In this document: positions 32,190 to 42,590 of the stretch, one piece after another
Numbering within the stretch: the stretch's first letter is position 1
Layout of the letters: the number at the start of each line of letters is the position of its first letter
Assembly: GCA_944548615.1 (NCBI GenBank)
Contig: OX155961.1
Location: 22,844,620-22,908,619 of the forward strand
Direction of reading: 5' to 3'
Source: Micropterix aruncella
Lineage: Eukaryota; Arthropoda; Insecta; Lepidoptera; Micropterigidae
DNA: 64,000 nucleotides
The notes under the pieces: model-generated
Database searches by the model: none
The model's input: the letters and a program-made list of their open reading frames with translations, nothing else
Told to the model about the DNA's origin: nothing
Made by a program: the position numbers and the translations under genes

Positions 32190-34205
32190 ATATGGGGTAT
32201 AAGATTGCTCAATTCCGTACTACATATCGCTCATTTGATGCAACAATGACGTAATTACACTTTTGGTAATTTTACAGGAGAGCCAATCAAAGATTCGTAT
32301 GAAAGGTATGCTATTATGAAGGGACTTATTACAATCGTCGTGATTTTAAATATAAGTTCAATATGTGTAGTTTCTATTACAGTCCCAATCTACTCGGTAC
32401 ATTGTACATAACCTGGATTATAGAGTTAAAAAAAAGAAGGCATCAGTAAATACGTCACTGTTGCTTCAGAATTCAATATAAAAAATAACGCGTTTGCTAG
32501 GAAATTTTGCATTTGTGACAAAATAAAACTAAATAATTGAATTACTCAACAGTAAACATTTATTTATGAATGTTTAATAAAGTAACTTAGTAACAACCAT
32601 GTAGGTATATCTTATGTTTAATAGATACTTACTTAAGATTAAAACAAGAAACATCTTAGATAATACTGAACTATGATCAGAATTTGTCTGATTGGCACTA
32701 AATCACTGATTATTTACTTATTACCTACGTTTAATTAAGTGCCAGTATGCGCATAAGTGTGAAAAATACTCGAGCAATAGGAAAAAATCCCATAGGAAAA
32801 AAAATACTTTCATAAAAAGCAGAGTAATACCGAAAAATAATGTTTTTTTTTTTAACAGTTCTTTTAAATCATTTTTCTTGTTTGCGGGAATTTCTCTTTT
32901 TGAAGTATACGCAGGAACCACATTAATATCTCGTATAGCCTTAGTTATTCGTTGACTAGTAGATCTTTGTTTTTTATTTTCTTTATTTCAGCTTCACTCC
33001 AGTTATCTTAAGTACTCAATTTCGTCAATGAACAATTTAAAAAATACCATTTTTTGGAGCTACAATGACATATTTACAAAATTCCGTCGTTGTTTCACCA
33101 AGAAGGTACCTTACTTGGACAAACATTGACGTAATTACGCAATTTTGACATTGTTTCACCAAGAACTTATTGATTTTTGTAGTAACAACGCCGCAATTGC
33201 TCGATTAGGTATGTCATTGTTGCACCAAAAATTATCGAATTAAATGTCATAAATACTTTTACGTCGTTGTAGCTCCCAAACACAACCACACTCAGCGGAG
33301 CGCCCCGCGCTCAGTGCCCCGCGCAACTGGCCTTTCAGACGTTGTAGCAACAGAAATAGCGCCATTTTACTCAATTCAACAATGACACTCGCGCCATATC
33401 GCGGCAAATCACCACAAATTCAATTCTGTCGATGTTTCTCCCGATGTAAATAGTCTTTCCACACATTTTGGCATATTTAACTTGTTTTTGAAAAAAAGGG
33501 TATTTACGTCATTGTTGCACCAAATGAGCGATATGGCAGCTACGATTTTACTACGAAACGCAACGTGTAGATGGCACCCTTTGTTCTAAAAATCTAATAA
33601 TAGTCTCCTACTATTATACTATGTTTTTACCACGAAACGCAACGCGTATATGGTTCAATATGGCGGCGTTTGTTGTGTAACAGTATGGCAGCTTACTTTA
33701 GATGGCGCTCTAAACACACCTATACGACATCCTATGTCGAATAAAATAATAATATAATCGTAAAATAATAAAATAGTAATATAATATAATCGAATAAAAT
33801 AATAATACAAACGAATTTTGATATCGTAGCTCTTGTTATTGTAAGAGTATTTACATAAACAAGTCAATTTTTAATTTTGTATACAGGTTTCAATACGTAA
33901 TAATTATGCACTTTAATTTCAGATAGACTAATACGTGGCATTATATCTCCGTATTATTTCTATATAAAATGCCTAGGTATATAAAAAATTATTATTGGTT
34001 ATTATTGGTATCATCGGTTAAATTATTGTTTTTTTATATATAATCATTCAGTCCTATAAAAAAACCATTCATTATCAACGTTATTTAGATGTCCAAAAAA
34101 ATGCTATTAGTTTCGTTGTCGATGCTATCAATGCCACCTGCATTTCGCCGGCGTTAAAAGGTTGCCAAAATATACTACGAAGTGACGCATTCCATATTTA
34201 ATTAA
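32190..34205 (+). repeat. Z repeat copy 3, split by a TIR element
   Basis: The left end ATAAGATTGCTCAATTCCGT and right end GGTTGCCAAAATATACTACG match the inverted ends of Z copy 1. Blocks at 33540-33680 (CTACGAAACGCAACGTGTAG, repeated at 33633) and 34063-34150 (AAACCATTCATTATCAACG) are also Z. Confidence 0.55.
32228..33533. mobile_element. Non-autonomous TIR element with repeated TGACGTAA-type motifs
   Basis: The ends TCGCTCATTTGATGCAACAA and the complement of TTGTTGCACCAAATGAGCGA form TIRs of about 30 bp, extended by ATGACGTAAT/ATTTACGTCAT. TA lies on both flanks, suggesting a Tc1/mariner-type duplication. Inside, TTGTTTCACCAAGAA, TGTCATTGTTGCACCAA and GACGTAATTAC recur about seven times. 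No transposase frame was found. Confidence 0.65.
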
Positions 34206-34258
34206 TGGTACGACGTGTGCCGACATTTTATATAATTAATAGTACAAGTTAGCTATAT
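34205..34258. other. AT-rich junction
   Basis: No feature; separates Z copy 3 from a reversed LINE. Confidence 0.3.
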
Positions 34259-34740
34259 ATGTATAAATTCTTTATTGCACATTTTAAGAAAGAAACACAA
34301 TAGGTGGACTTATTGCCTAAAGTATAATCTCTTACAGCCAATCATCGAGAAATAATAAAATTTAGGTGCCAATGGATACAATATACAAAAAAACATTACA
34401 TAACAAAAAATAAACAATTAATTAAAATGCCATTTAAAATATATAATTAGGATTTGGAGAATATTCGCAAGGAGTGAAGGAGAGGAGAGGATGGGATGAG
34501 ACGTAGAATAACTAGGAATTTAGGGACATGAAATGCTTTTTCAGAGACACTTGAAAAGTAGAAACCGTTTGTGCGTTTCTTATATTTGACGGGAGCTGGT
34601 TCTATAGTCTAGCTGCATGAACGGTGAAGGGATATGTAAAAAAAGAAGAATTATGAGTAGGAATCGCAAGTTTACTATCCTGACTGAAACGGAAGTGTAT
34701 CGTATCATTGTTTGGGAATGCCTTTGGGGATTAAAAAAAG
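34259..34740 (-). pseudogene. LINE 3' end, reversed
   Basis: On the minus strand, the complement of ATCTAGCTGCATGAACGGTG corresponds to the VHAARLW-type block before a LINE C-terminus. An A-rich 3' end (complement of TTCTTTATTGCACATTTTAA) lies at 34260. Many frame breaks. Resembles the LINE at 7608-8271. Confidence 0.55.
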
Positions 34741-35163
34741 CATAAATAAACTAGATAACAGATGTCCAAACTGCATGACCATTTATATTGACGAGCTATC
34801 ATCAAAGTCAGAGTTAGAGTCCCATAAAATTATTATCACATCATTTCATTAAAGTATTCTTATTAACTTTCCGATAAGTGCTCTATGTTTTTCAACACGC
34901 TTTATGTAAAAGTCACGGCCGATTTAACGCAATGGAAAGCGGCTCCCTTCCAATAAAATCAAAAAGGCAGAAGGTTTCCGCCAGGGAGCGAATCTCTCAA
35001 CGAAATGAAAACTAAACATCTCCTTGACACGCAACAATCGCTAAGACTGAAGAGAAAGTCCTTGAATTCGCTAAAACTCCGAGACCGTAAATGAAATAAC
35101 ATTTTTAATTTCCGCCATCTTCTAAAGTGGTGGAATATTAAGTGATGATTAAGTAACAACATT
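34740..35163. other. Spacer, nothing recognised
   Basis: No supported feature. Confidence 0.35.
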
Positions 35164-35177
35164 GACATACTGTATAT

Positions 35178-35843
35178 CTTGCGGTGTCAACTACAACGGG
35201 CGAGCCCGTCACCACAGGACGTTTTAACGATTAGTCGTTCTATCGCCCTGCAGTGAACGTAGAAGACTTTGGACAGTACATTCTACGTCCAGCTACGTCA
35301 CAACCCGTGAGAGTCCAACGCCTTACCGCGAGTGAGCCAGGAATAAACCCGGCGGGCTCGAGATACTCGCGCCCTCACTTCCAATTGTGACCAGATTTCT
35401 CCGGTCTCTCGATTGGTTCCGAGTTCGAGGTCGCTTGCGCGGTCCTCTCCCTTACGAAGCGGTGAAACGGAGTATACCGAATCTGTCGCGGACCAAGGCG
35501 TCCTTTGCCCGACTCTGAACCGGGATCGGATGGCCAATGGTCATTTCAAGAGCAGTCGCCGTAAGGTAGACAACTGCCCCCGCTCTATAGGAAACAATAC
35601 AGTTCCCAGACTCCCCCGATTGTTAGTCGGAGAGCGCAATCGATTGGCTTGCGCCGCTCGGTGCGCAGACCGTCCAGGAGCGCCAGAGGATTGTTCCCAG
35701 GGGAGACTGGTTGACCCAGTGTCCTACCCAGGCTCGCACCCCATGCGTGGAGGCCATCGGATGGGTGTTGACCCGTGAGTGTGACCGACCCTGAAAACAG
35801 AATGGGTCTTCGTGGCCAACTCAGCGAGGGCCCATTAGCTCCC
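35178..35843 (+). mobile_element. G element, complete copy with target duplication
   Basis: A 14-bp direct repeat GACATACTGTATAT (35164-35177 and 35844-35857) brackets 666 bp, which defines the ends of G as CTTGCGGTGTCAACTACAAC and CGAGGGCCCATTAGCTCCC. The 5' end carries a perfect hairpin (ACGGG, loop CGAG, CCCGT). There are no TIRs, no A-rich tail and no frame shared between copies. The length and variability of the duplication suggest insertion by a retroelement endonuclease. I cannot assign the family. Confidence 0.8.
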
Positions 35844-35889
35844 GACATACTGTATATGTACGAGTGTTAATGGGAAAAATGAGAGCTGA

Positions 35890-36110
35890 TGGGTGCTGTT
35901 GGAGTTTAGTCACTAAGACCATGTGTAGGGTCGGCCAAACGCGCGGGTCAACACCCATCCGGCGGCCTCCGTGTAGAAGAGCGAGCCCGGGTAGGACTCT
36001 GGCCTGCGGGCCAAAGTTGGGAGGAAGGAGGAACCTGTAACTCTACACAGTAGTCTGGGTCGTAACGGTCTCCGTTCCATCGGGTTCAGAAGAGGGAGGA
36101 AGAGAGAGTG
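35890..36110 (-). repeat. G repeat 3' part, reversed, next to the complete copy
   Basis: The blocks AAGACCATGTGTAGGGTCGG, GCGGGTCAACACCCATCCGG and CCCGGGTAGGACTC are the reversed 3' end of G. It faces the plus copy only about 50 bp away. Confidence 0.65.
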
Positions 36111-36179
36111 CACCCGTGGTCGCGCGCCCACCTGTGCACTATAATATAGCCTGCGCACTTGACTGCTTCTGAACAATGG

Positions 36180-37649
36180 ACTCTGAGAAGACTAAAGAAG
36201 TCACTAGAATCTACAATGCAGTCGCTATGGTCGAACACGCGGCTAGAAGGATATATTAGTCTGGGTCTAAAGAATTACAGACAGCGATATCTTTATGAAT
36301 CAACTAGGAAAAGTTATGGATCTTCTTTCTTGCCAAAATAACACGATAATTATGGCTGGGGACTTCAATATTGATCTACTGAAGCCATCGTACTTCGCAA
36401 AAACTGTATGTGATTTCTTAAGAACAACCTCCACAGGTTAGTTGACTTCCCTACAAGAATATAAAATTTAAGCGCCACGTGTATTGACCTGATATTTTCC
36501 AACATATCCTATGATAAAATTTCAGTACGAAATATATTGATTGATTTCTCAGATCACAACGCACAGCTCTTAGATTCTAAAGTTCATAAAAAACCGACTT
36601 ATAGAGGGCATTATAAATAGGATAGAAAACGAATTTACCGCGTGAAATTTGTAGGACCCGACGTTTCGGTGACGTTGCAGCCGCCGTTGTCTAGGGTAAA
36701 CTGAAGAGCTGTCAGTCCGTTGTTTTGCGGGTAGGCCGCAAACCGCTGCCGCCACTGCGTAGGTTATAACGGTGGTGGGGGGCCGGGCTCGGAGCGCGGG
36801 AATTTTTAAAATCCGTCTTGCACACAACACTCACTGTATCCTGTTTTACGTCTTTGCGTTCGGCGTTCGGCGGCGGGAACATTTTAAGAAGAGGGTTCCA
36901 CGTAGAAGAGAGTTTGTAGCCGTCATCTCGATTGAAGTTCGGAGTTCTTCTTATTTCAATGGCTTCCCGGATCATGCGAGGAAAGTAGAATTGTTCCTTG
37001 GATAGAACAATGGGATTTTGAAACTGCATCCAGTGGTTACTTCCGCTATCCAATATATGTTCGCAGATCGCCGATCGCAGATCGCAGAGCCCGGCCCCCC
37101 ACCACCGTTATAACCTACGCAGTGGCGGCAGCGGTTTGCGGCCTACCCGCAAAACAACGGACTGACAGCTCTTCAGTTTACCCTAGACAACGGCGGCTGC
37201 AACGTCACCGAAACGTCGGGTCCTACAAATTTCACGCGGTAAATTCGTTTTCTATCCTATTTATAATGTCAAACAACCGCGATAGTCTTCGATTTCATAT
37301 TATAGAGGGCATGTTTGGAAAAGATCTTTTACCTCCAATAATATAGCTAAATTCTGCAACAAAATTGCTAACGAACACCTTTACCTTTAACTTGCTCAAT
37401 CCCGAGAACACTTTCTCAGAATTTTTAAGATTGTTTAATCGTAATCTTGAAGCTTGTTTTCCAAAAAAGTTACATTGCGCAGACCAACGCAAAAAAATGC
37501 TCTTGATTAGTATTAAAGAAGAAATAGTAAACCCTAGAAATCAGATACAGGCCACATGGAAAATTATCAATGGAGAGTGTAAAAACAAAGGCAATGACCA
37601 TGACAATATAATTGAAGTTATCCATGACAATATAATATATTACGATGAT
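36180..37649 (+). pseudogene. LINE endonuclease region, split by Penelope copy D
   Basis: The plus strand reads FMNQLGKVMDLLSCQNNTII, then MAGDFNIDLLKPSYFAKT. GDFNIDL is the apurinic-endonuclease motif of CR1/Jockey-type ORF2. Further on, ATCIDLIFSNI and a SDHNAQLL motif (catalytic SDH) appear. After copy D it resumes with NTFTFNLLNPENTFSEFLRL and IKEEIVNPRNQIQATWKIIN, the linker before the RT. A mariner element cuts it at 37649. Stops at several places show decay. Removing copy D restores the order of these blocks. Confidence 0.75.
36612..37299 (-). mobile_element. Penelope-like element copy D with inverted 3' ends
   Basis: Nearly identical to copy A: a minus-strand GIY-YIG C-terminal frame (37053-36712) and two outward-facing 3' tails. 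The internal junction differs: it lies near 37083, within a small repeat CGCAGATCGCCGATCGCAGA. The right tail extends further, to AACAACCGCGATAGTCTTCG. A 13-bp duplication TTATAGAGGGCAT (36599-36611 and 37300-37312) flanks it. It is inserted in a LINE and has no RT. Confidence 0.88.
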
Positions 37650-37650
37650 A

Positions 37651-38604
37651 TACAAGGTGGACCAAAAGTCCGTTTACTTTTAAATCAGTACTTACGTCGA
37701 GCAGCGAAGGCGGGGTGGGGCGGAGGGGGTACGTAACTCGAGAGCAGCCTATGGGAATTCAGTGCCATGGCGCCATTCAACGGAGCACAACGTGCGTTCT
37801 GCGTACGCGAGTACTATCGAAACAACGATTCTCCGACTATAGCGCAACGAAAATTTTGTAGAAACATTTTTTTCTCAGACGAAGCACACTTCCACTTAAA
37901 TGGACACGTGAACCGGCAAAATTGCAGGTACTGGAGTGACACTAATCCTAAATTGAAGCATCAAAATCCCCTGCATTCGCCCAAAGTTACTGTATGGGCA
38001 GCTTTGTCAGCAAGAGGGATTATTGGTCCATATTTTTACGAAGATCAAAATGGACATGCTGTTACAGTGAACACAGAGCGGTATATAGCCATGCTACGGA
38101 ACTTTTTTACTCCAGCGCTACAGAATTTGAATGGTTTTAATCAACGCTCATGGTTTCAACAAGATGGGGCCACATGTCACACCTCCAATGACTCATTGAT
38201 TGCAGTTCGTGAAATTTTTGGTCAAAAAGTGATATCAAAAAGAGGTGACGTTAACTGGCCACCTCGTAGTCCAGATTTATCCCCAATGGATTTTTTTCTT
38301 TGGGGATACCTTAAAAATAAAGTTTTTGACACCAACCCAGCGTCTCTTGAAGAATTAAAGGGACGCATCAGCGAAGAAATGCAAAACATTTCAGAAAACA
38401 CCTGCAAGGACGTGATAGAAAATTTTCGCTCCAGGTTGCAACAGTGTCGTGAGGGACCAAGGGTCACATATGGATGATGTAATATTCAAAAAATAAAATC
38501 CCTACTTGTCTTTTTTAATAATAAATAAACAGATTTTGCAGCATTTATCTAGTTTTGTTTTTATCATTGTTTAAAAAGTAAACGGACTTTTGGTCCACCC
38601 TGTA
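37651..38604 (+). mobile_element. Mariner-family transposon, internally deleted
   Basis: The left end TACAAGGTGGACCAAAAGTC and the right end, the complement of TACAGGGTGGACCAAAAGTC, extend to about 31 bp of TIR. TA dinucleotides flank both ends (37649-37650, 38605-38606). The length is 954 bp, with one transposase frame. It was inserted into the LINE at 36180-37649. Confidence 0.92.
37767..38477 (+). pseudogene. Mariner transposase lacking most of the DNA-binding half
   Basis: 236 residues, against about 340 for the family. The N-terminus (FNGAQRAFCVREYYRNNDSP) is the start of the first helix-turn-helix. At about residue 32 it jumps straight into the catalytic domain at NIFFSDEAHFHLNG, so roughly 100 residues (both helix-turn-helix units and the linker) are missing while the frame is kept. 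The catalytic residues are Asp38, Asp133 (QQDGATCH) and Asp170 (PRSPDLSPMDFFLWG), with 36 residues between the last two. The family motif WPPRSPDLSPMDFFLWGYLK is complete. With no intact DNA-binding half it should not transpose, but could in principle act as an inhibitor. Stop, then AATAAA at about 38495. Confidence 0.88.
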
Positions 38605-38624
38605 TAATATGATATATGACAATA

Positions 38625-39010
38625 CAATATATGACGTACGAGACCTGACGTTACCGATAATTCGTAATTCGAATTTGTCGCTAATCCGAGGTGCACGCTC
38701 CTTTTGCACGGTGTCCAATGAATCGTTTCTAAGGACGGGTGACGCCTGTTCAACCACCCTCGTTTCCAGACGCCCCCGGCTATTCGCCGGATTGAGCAAA
38801 CGATTGGCTGACACAGCCCGGTGCACAAACCGCTTAGTTACGAACGAGGTGTACCCTCGAATCCGCATTTCCCCGCCGCAGTGACTTCGAATCTGTGACC
38901 AGACTGTAGAATGAAGAAATCAGTCCAAAGCTGCTGGTAAAGGCGCGAAGAAGCCCACTTCCCAGTGCCAAGAAGTACTTCCCAGTGCCTCGCGTTAATA
39001 TATATTACCG
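38625..39010 (+). repeat. Diverged G repeat
   Basis: CCAGACGCCCCCGGCTATTC, GCAAACGATTGGCTGACACA and GGTGCACAAACCGC align with the 3' half of G (35600-35690). The left half is heavily diverged. Confidence 0.5.
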
Positions 39011-39024
39011 AATAGGTACTATAA

Positions 39025-40150
39025 GAAGACTAAAACGAATTTACCGCGTGAAATTTGTAACGCCCGTCGTTTCGGCGATGTTGTCACCGCCGTTGCCCAG
39101 GGTAGACTGAAGTACTGTCAAACGTCATCCGTTGTTTTTCGTCTTCGTCGATTTTTCTCGTTGAACGTTTTTCAATTCAATACATGTGGAACTCAGAAAT
39201 CGAGCAGATCACAAACATTATTACCATACTTCAATGGCGTTAAAGATTAAATAAGTATATAAGATGCTAAACAAATTCGATATAAAAACGATCTTCGACT
39301 CAAAATATAGCTCGATCTCTGAGGCCTGTACAGGTGTAATATTTAGATCGTTATATTTATATATTTTTGTATGTATGTATATTTGTATGTGTGTATGTGT
39401 ATATGTATCTATATGAGTACCGACGTCAGTTAGGCTTCTCCACCTAAGTCAAAAAATAAGTCGTATGCCCAGATACAGGCTATATTTGGCCTAGTTGGGT
39501 ATGCGCTGAGCATGGTCATGTGAATGTGGGCCGTTGTTTCTTCGCACCATTACTTGGTATGACCTTTTTTATGTGTTTTATAATTATGTTTGATACAAAT
39601 AAATAAATAAATAAATAAACTACACATCCCGGTTGTGTATACAAACGAATGCAGCTGTGGTTAGCCTACGTTCGACAAACGAAATGGCCCATAGCCACTC
39701 GACTATTAAAACACATCAAAGCTGTTTAAACATCCAGCGAGGAAAAATAGCGATCTGCGAAAATATATTAGATAGCGGAACTAACCATTGGATGCATTCA
39801 AAATCCCATAGTACTATCCAAAGCTCAATTTTTATTTCCCCGCATGGTCCGGAAAGCCATTGAAATAAGAAGAACCCCGAACTTCAATAGAGACGACGGC
39901 TACAAACTCTCTTCTAAATGGAACGCTCTCAAATCCTGTCGCCCAGCGCAAGGAAGTAACACAAGATACATGACTGTGCAGAACCCGCCGCCCCATCACC
40001 AATCTGCGAAGTAACAGCAGCAGTTTGACGCCTACCCGCAGACCAACGGATAACGATTTACAGTACAAAGTCTACATACACTGGAAAACAGCGTACAAGT
40101 CTAATCTACAAACTTCACGGGGTAAATTCGATTTATCCTATTTTTAATAT
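39025..40150 (+). mobile_element. Penelope-like element copy E with a nested retroposon
   Basis: A reversed 3' tail (39032-39175, from AACGAATTTACCGCGTGAAA) precedes a plus-strand Penelope segment that reads CVYTNECSCG, then degraded KHPWMHSKSHSTIQ-like and FPRMVRKAIEI blocks. It ends in the tail TAAATTCGATTTATCC at about 40145. A separate retroposon interrupts it at about 39344-39619. Heavily mutated. Confidence 0.7.
39344..39619 (+). mobile_element. Retroposon 3' end with AAAT tail, nested in copy E
   Basis: A TGTATGTA-rich start, then TAGTTGGGTATGCGCTGAGC and an end AATAAATAAATAAATAAA. A related sequence at 53833-54135 shares GATACAGGC...CCTAGTT and TGTTTGAT blocks and the same type of tail. 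No coding part remains. Confidence 0.65.
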
Positions 40151-40279
40151 ATATAACTACCGCTATTCCACGCTTTTTTTGGCTACGACACTATCTTGTC
40201 ATTTAGCGCCTGAAAAGATTACCCTGACACGACGAAAAGATTGATTGCTGCAAGTGAAGGAGACACCTCTGCGTTCGTA

Positions 40280-40864
40280 AACGACAGCCGGGAGTTCTTT
40301 CACACAAAAAAAAATCTGTTGTGTCACCCCAAGACTTTCCTGACTAGTATCCGGGGAGGTGCGAAAAAACGAACGATGTAATCAAGGTTCCCCAAATTTG
40401 TATGGCAGGTACCCCAAACGTTGGTCGTAAGTACCCCAAAAACTAATAGGTTCTTCCGATGGTTAACAGAAGCTTCTATGCCAAATTTTAACTTAGACAG
40501 ATTAAGCGTCTGGGCGCTATCGCGGAAACAATTTTTTCGCCGGGAACCCCAAATTTGTATGGGAGGTACCACAACCGTAGGGCGTAGGGACTCCAAAAAC
40601 TAATGGGTTCCTCCGACGGTTAACAGAAGCTTATATACCAAATTTCAGCTCAATCCGATTAAGCGTCTGGGCGCTATCGTGGAAGAATACATACATACAG
40701 ACATACAGACATACAGACATACATACAGACAGAGATCGGTCTGGAAATAGTCTCAATCGTCTCAGGGAGTCTCAAAATATATATTCCCATCTTCATCTCA
40801 AAATTTTTTTTTAGCGCGATCACAATACTTTCCTTTCCGATAGGTCGTCAGGAAAGTAAAAGAC
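40280..40864 (+). repeat. V repeat copy 3, with an internal duplication
   Basis: GTTGTGTCACCCCAAGACTT opens it and GTCAGGAAAGTAAAA closes it. A block of about 150 bp (GTATGGCAGGTACCCCAAAC, GGTTAACAGAAGCTTCTATG) is repeated twice. An ACATACAG microsatellite lies at 40692-40732. Confidence 0.65.
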
Positions 40865-40878
40865 AAATAGAAAACATT

Positions 40879-41091
40879 ATAAATAGGATAGAAAACGAAT
40901 TTACCGCGTGAAATTTGTAGGACCCGACGTTTCGGTGACGTTGCAGCCGCCGTTGTCTAGGGTAGACTGTCTACCCTAGACAACGGCGGCTGCAACGTCA
41001 CCGAAACGTCGGGTCCTACAAATTTCACGCGGTAAATTCGTTTTCTATCCTATTTATAATGTCAAACAACCGCGATAGTCTTCGATTTTAT
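40879..41091. mobile_element. Penelope-derived miniature: perfect palindrome (copy F)
   Basis: Two copies of the Penelope 3' tail joined head to head. 40874-40967 and 40969-41062 are perfect reverse complements (94 bases each, one base between). The right tail then continues to CGCGATAGTCTTCGATTTTA. A 14-bp duplication AAATAGAAAACATT (40865-40878 and 41092-41105) shows a single insertion event. It has no coding sequence. The absence of any mismatch implies a recent origin or recent correction of one arm by the other. Confidence 0.92.
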
Positions 41092-41109
41092 AAATAGAAA
41101 ACATTTTTC

Positions 41110-41500
41110 GAAGGCTCGACACTGTGAAACAGTACACTTTAAGCAACATCTTGCAAGGAGGCTACTTTTGGGGTCATGGTCACTTTCACAACGACGAATA
41201 CTTATATCATAAACCTTGTCTTTTAATACTATTTTGCTGTAACTAACGAATGCGCATAGTATACCGAATTTAACATCATTTTAAACTTAGAAAAGATATA
41301 CATATGATCTACAACTACAACTACATATGAAGTAGTTGAGAGGCAAGATTTGTCATAAAACGGAAGAAATATATATTTGTTAAAATAATGTTACATTGCC
41401 AATCGTTTATATATAAAAGTATAAGGTTGGAACATTATAAGTTACAACAAACTTGTAGAAAATTGTATCAGCTTTAACTCTATCATATACAATTGTTATA
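41110..41500. other. AT-rich spacer
   Basis: No supported feature. Confidence 0.4.
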
Positions 41501-41504
41501 TATT

Positions 41505-41830
41505 GTTCAAAGTTTTAGAGGAAAACGCCAAAAAGAAACAAGTAAATATATTAAAAAGAAAAAAAAACACGACTACCGTCACAGAAAATGAACTACTGTA
41601 TTTATCCATATCTTTATTATATTTTTTTATATTTAAGGTTTATGTATTTATCCATATAGAGATGTACATTTCGGGAATATCATTTGACAACAAACACGAT
41701 ATATTTATGTTTAATTTATTGACAGTTGGACATTTGGACATTTAAACAACTACTTACTTGATGGTGCCCTATGAACCTTGAACACATTACACTCTTTTTT
41801 TGTGGGGCAGTTGTGTTAAAAATGATGACG
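41505..41830 (+). repeat. Z repeat copy 4
   Basis: GTATTTATCCATATAGAGAT, AACAACTACTTACTTGATGG and GAACACATTACACTC in Z order. Shortened between the last two. Confidence 0.6.
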
Positions 41831-41894
41831 TTTTTGACCCACGCTTTACCTACTTAGCGCGGCATTTTGACGTTTCATCAAATTGGTAGAGTGC

Positions 41895-42200
41895 CATCCC
41901 CACTATATTTATTTATTTTTTATTTTTTTTATTTAGGAAATAATGTTTACAAAATATTTATTTTGTTTACAAAAATGGTAAGAACCGAATGACAAAACCT
42001 TAACCTCATGCTTATTGGATTCTGTCATCCAACTGGGACTAACCCGTTTCTAGGGTGGACCGGGCTCTAATAATACAATAAATTATTTAGACGTTACAGT
42101 AAAATGCGCATAAAACTAAATTAAAATAGTCCCCAAAAAAACGTAATTCCATTATAAAATCGGCATTAAAATTGAACATGAGCTAAATAGAATAGTCTTA
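41895..42200 (-). pseudogene. Probable LINE 3' UTR, reversed
   Basis: An A/T-rich tail (41905-41940) next to CCAACTGGGACTAACCCGTT and TAGGGTGGACC, which resembles the 3' UTR at 13420-13465 (CCCAACTAGGTTAATGCCCG). No protein remains. Confidence 0.4.
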
Positions 42201-42590
42201 AACCTAAAAGAAAGAGAAAAAGAAAATTATAAGAAAGGAAATAACAGAGAAAGAGAAAGAAAGGAAAGACAAAGTAATTGGGAAAATATCAAAAGTCATT
42301 AATATGAAGTATATGGTATGTAATTTAATATAAACACCTAGTCAAAATCATCCACACCAAGCTGTTTTCCTTCATCAAAAATCGCGTAGTTAATGTTTTT
42401 GACAAATCAACTGTAGATGTTAACTACAGTTGATTACTTAATTAAATATAATATATTTGGTCCTAAAGGGCAATGGGTAATTTCGTGCCTACTTGCGAAG
42501 TTCAATGTAAAACTTTGCCACATATACGTACGTACCAAACAAAAGCTTAAAACAAGTGTAACATTTCATTCTACAGCAGCTAAGCTGAGA
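42200..42590. other. AT- and purine-rich spacer
   Basis: A GAAAGAGAAAGAAAGGAAAG stretch at 42205-42275. No gene. Confidence 0.4.
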
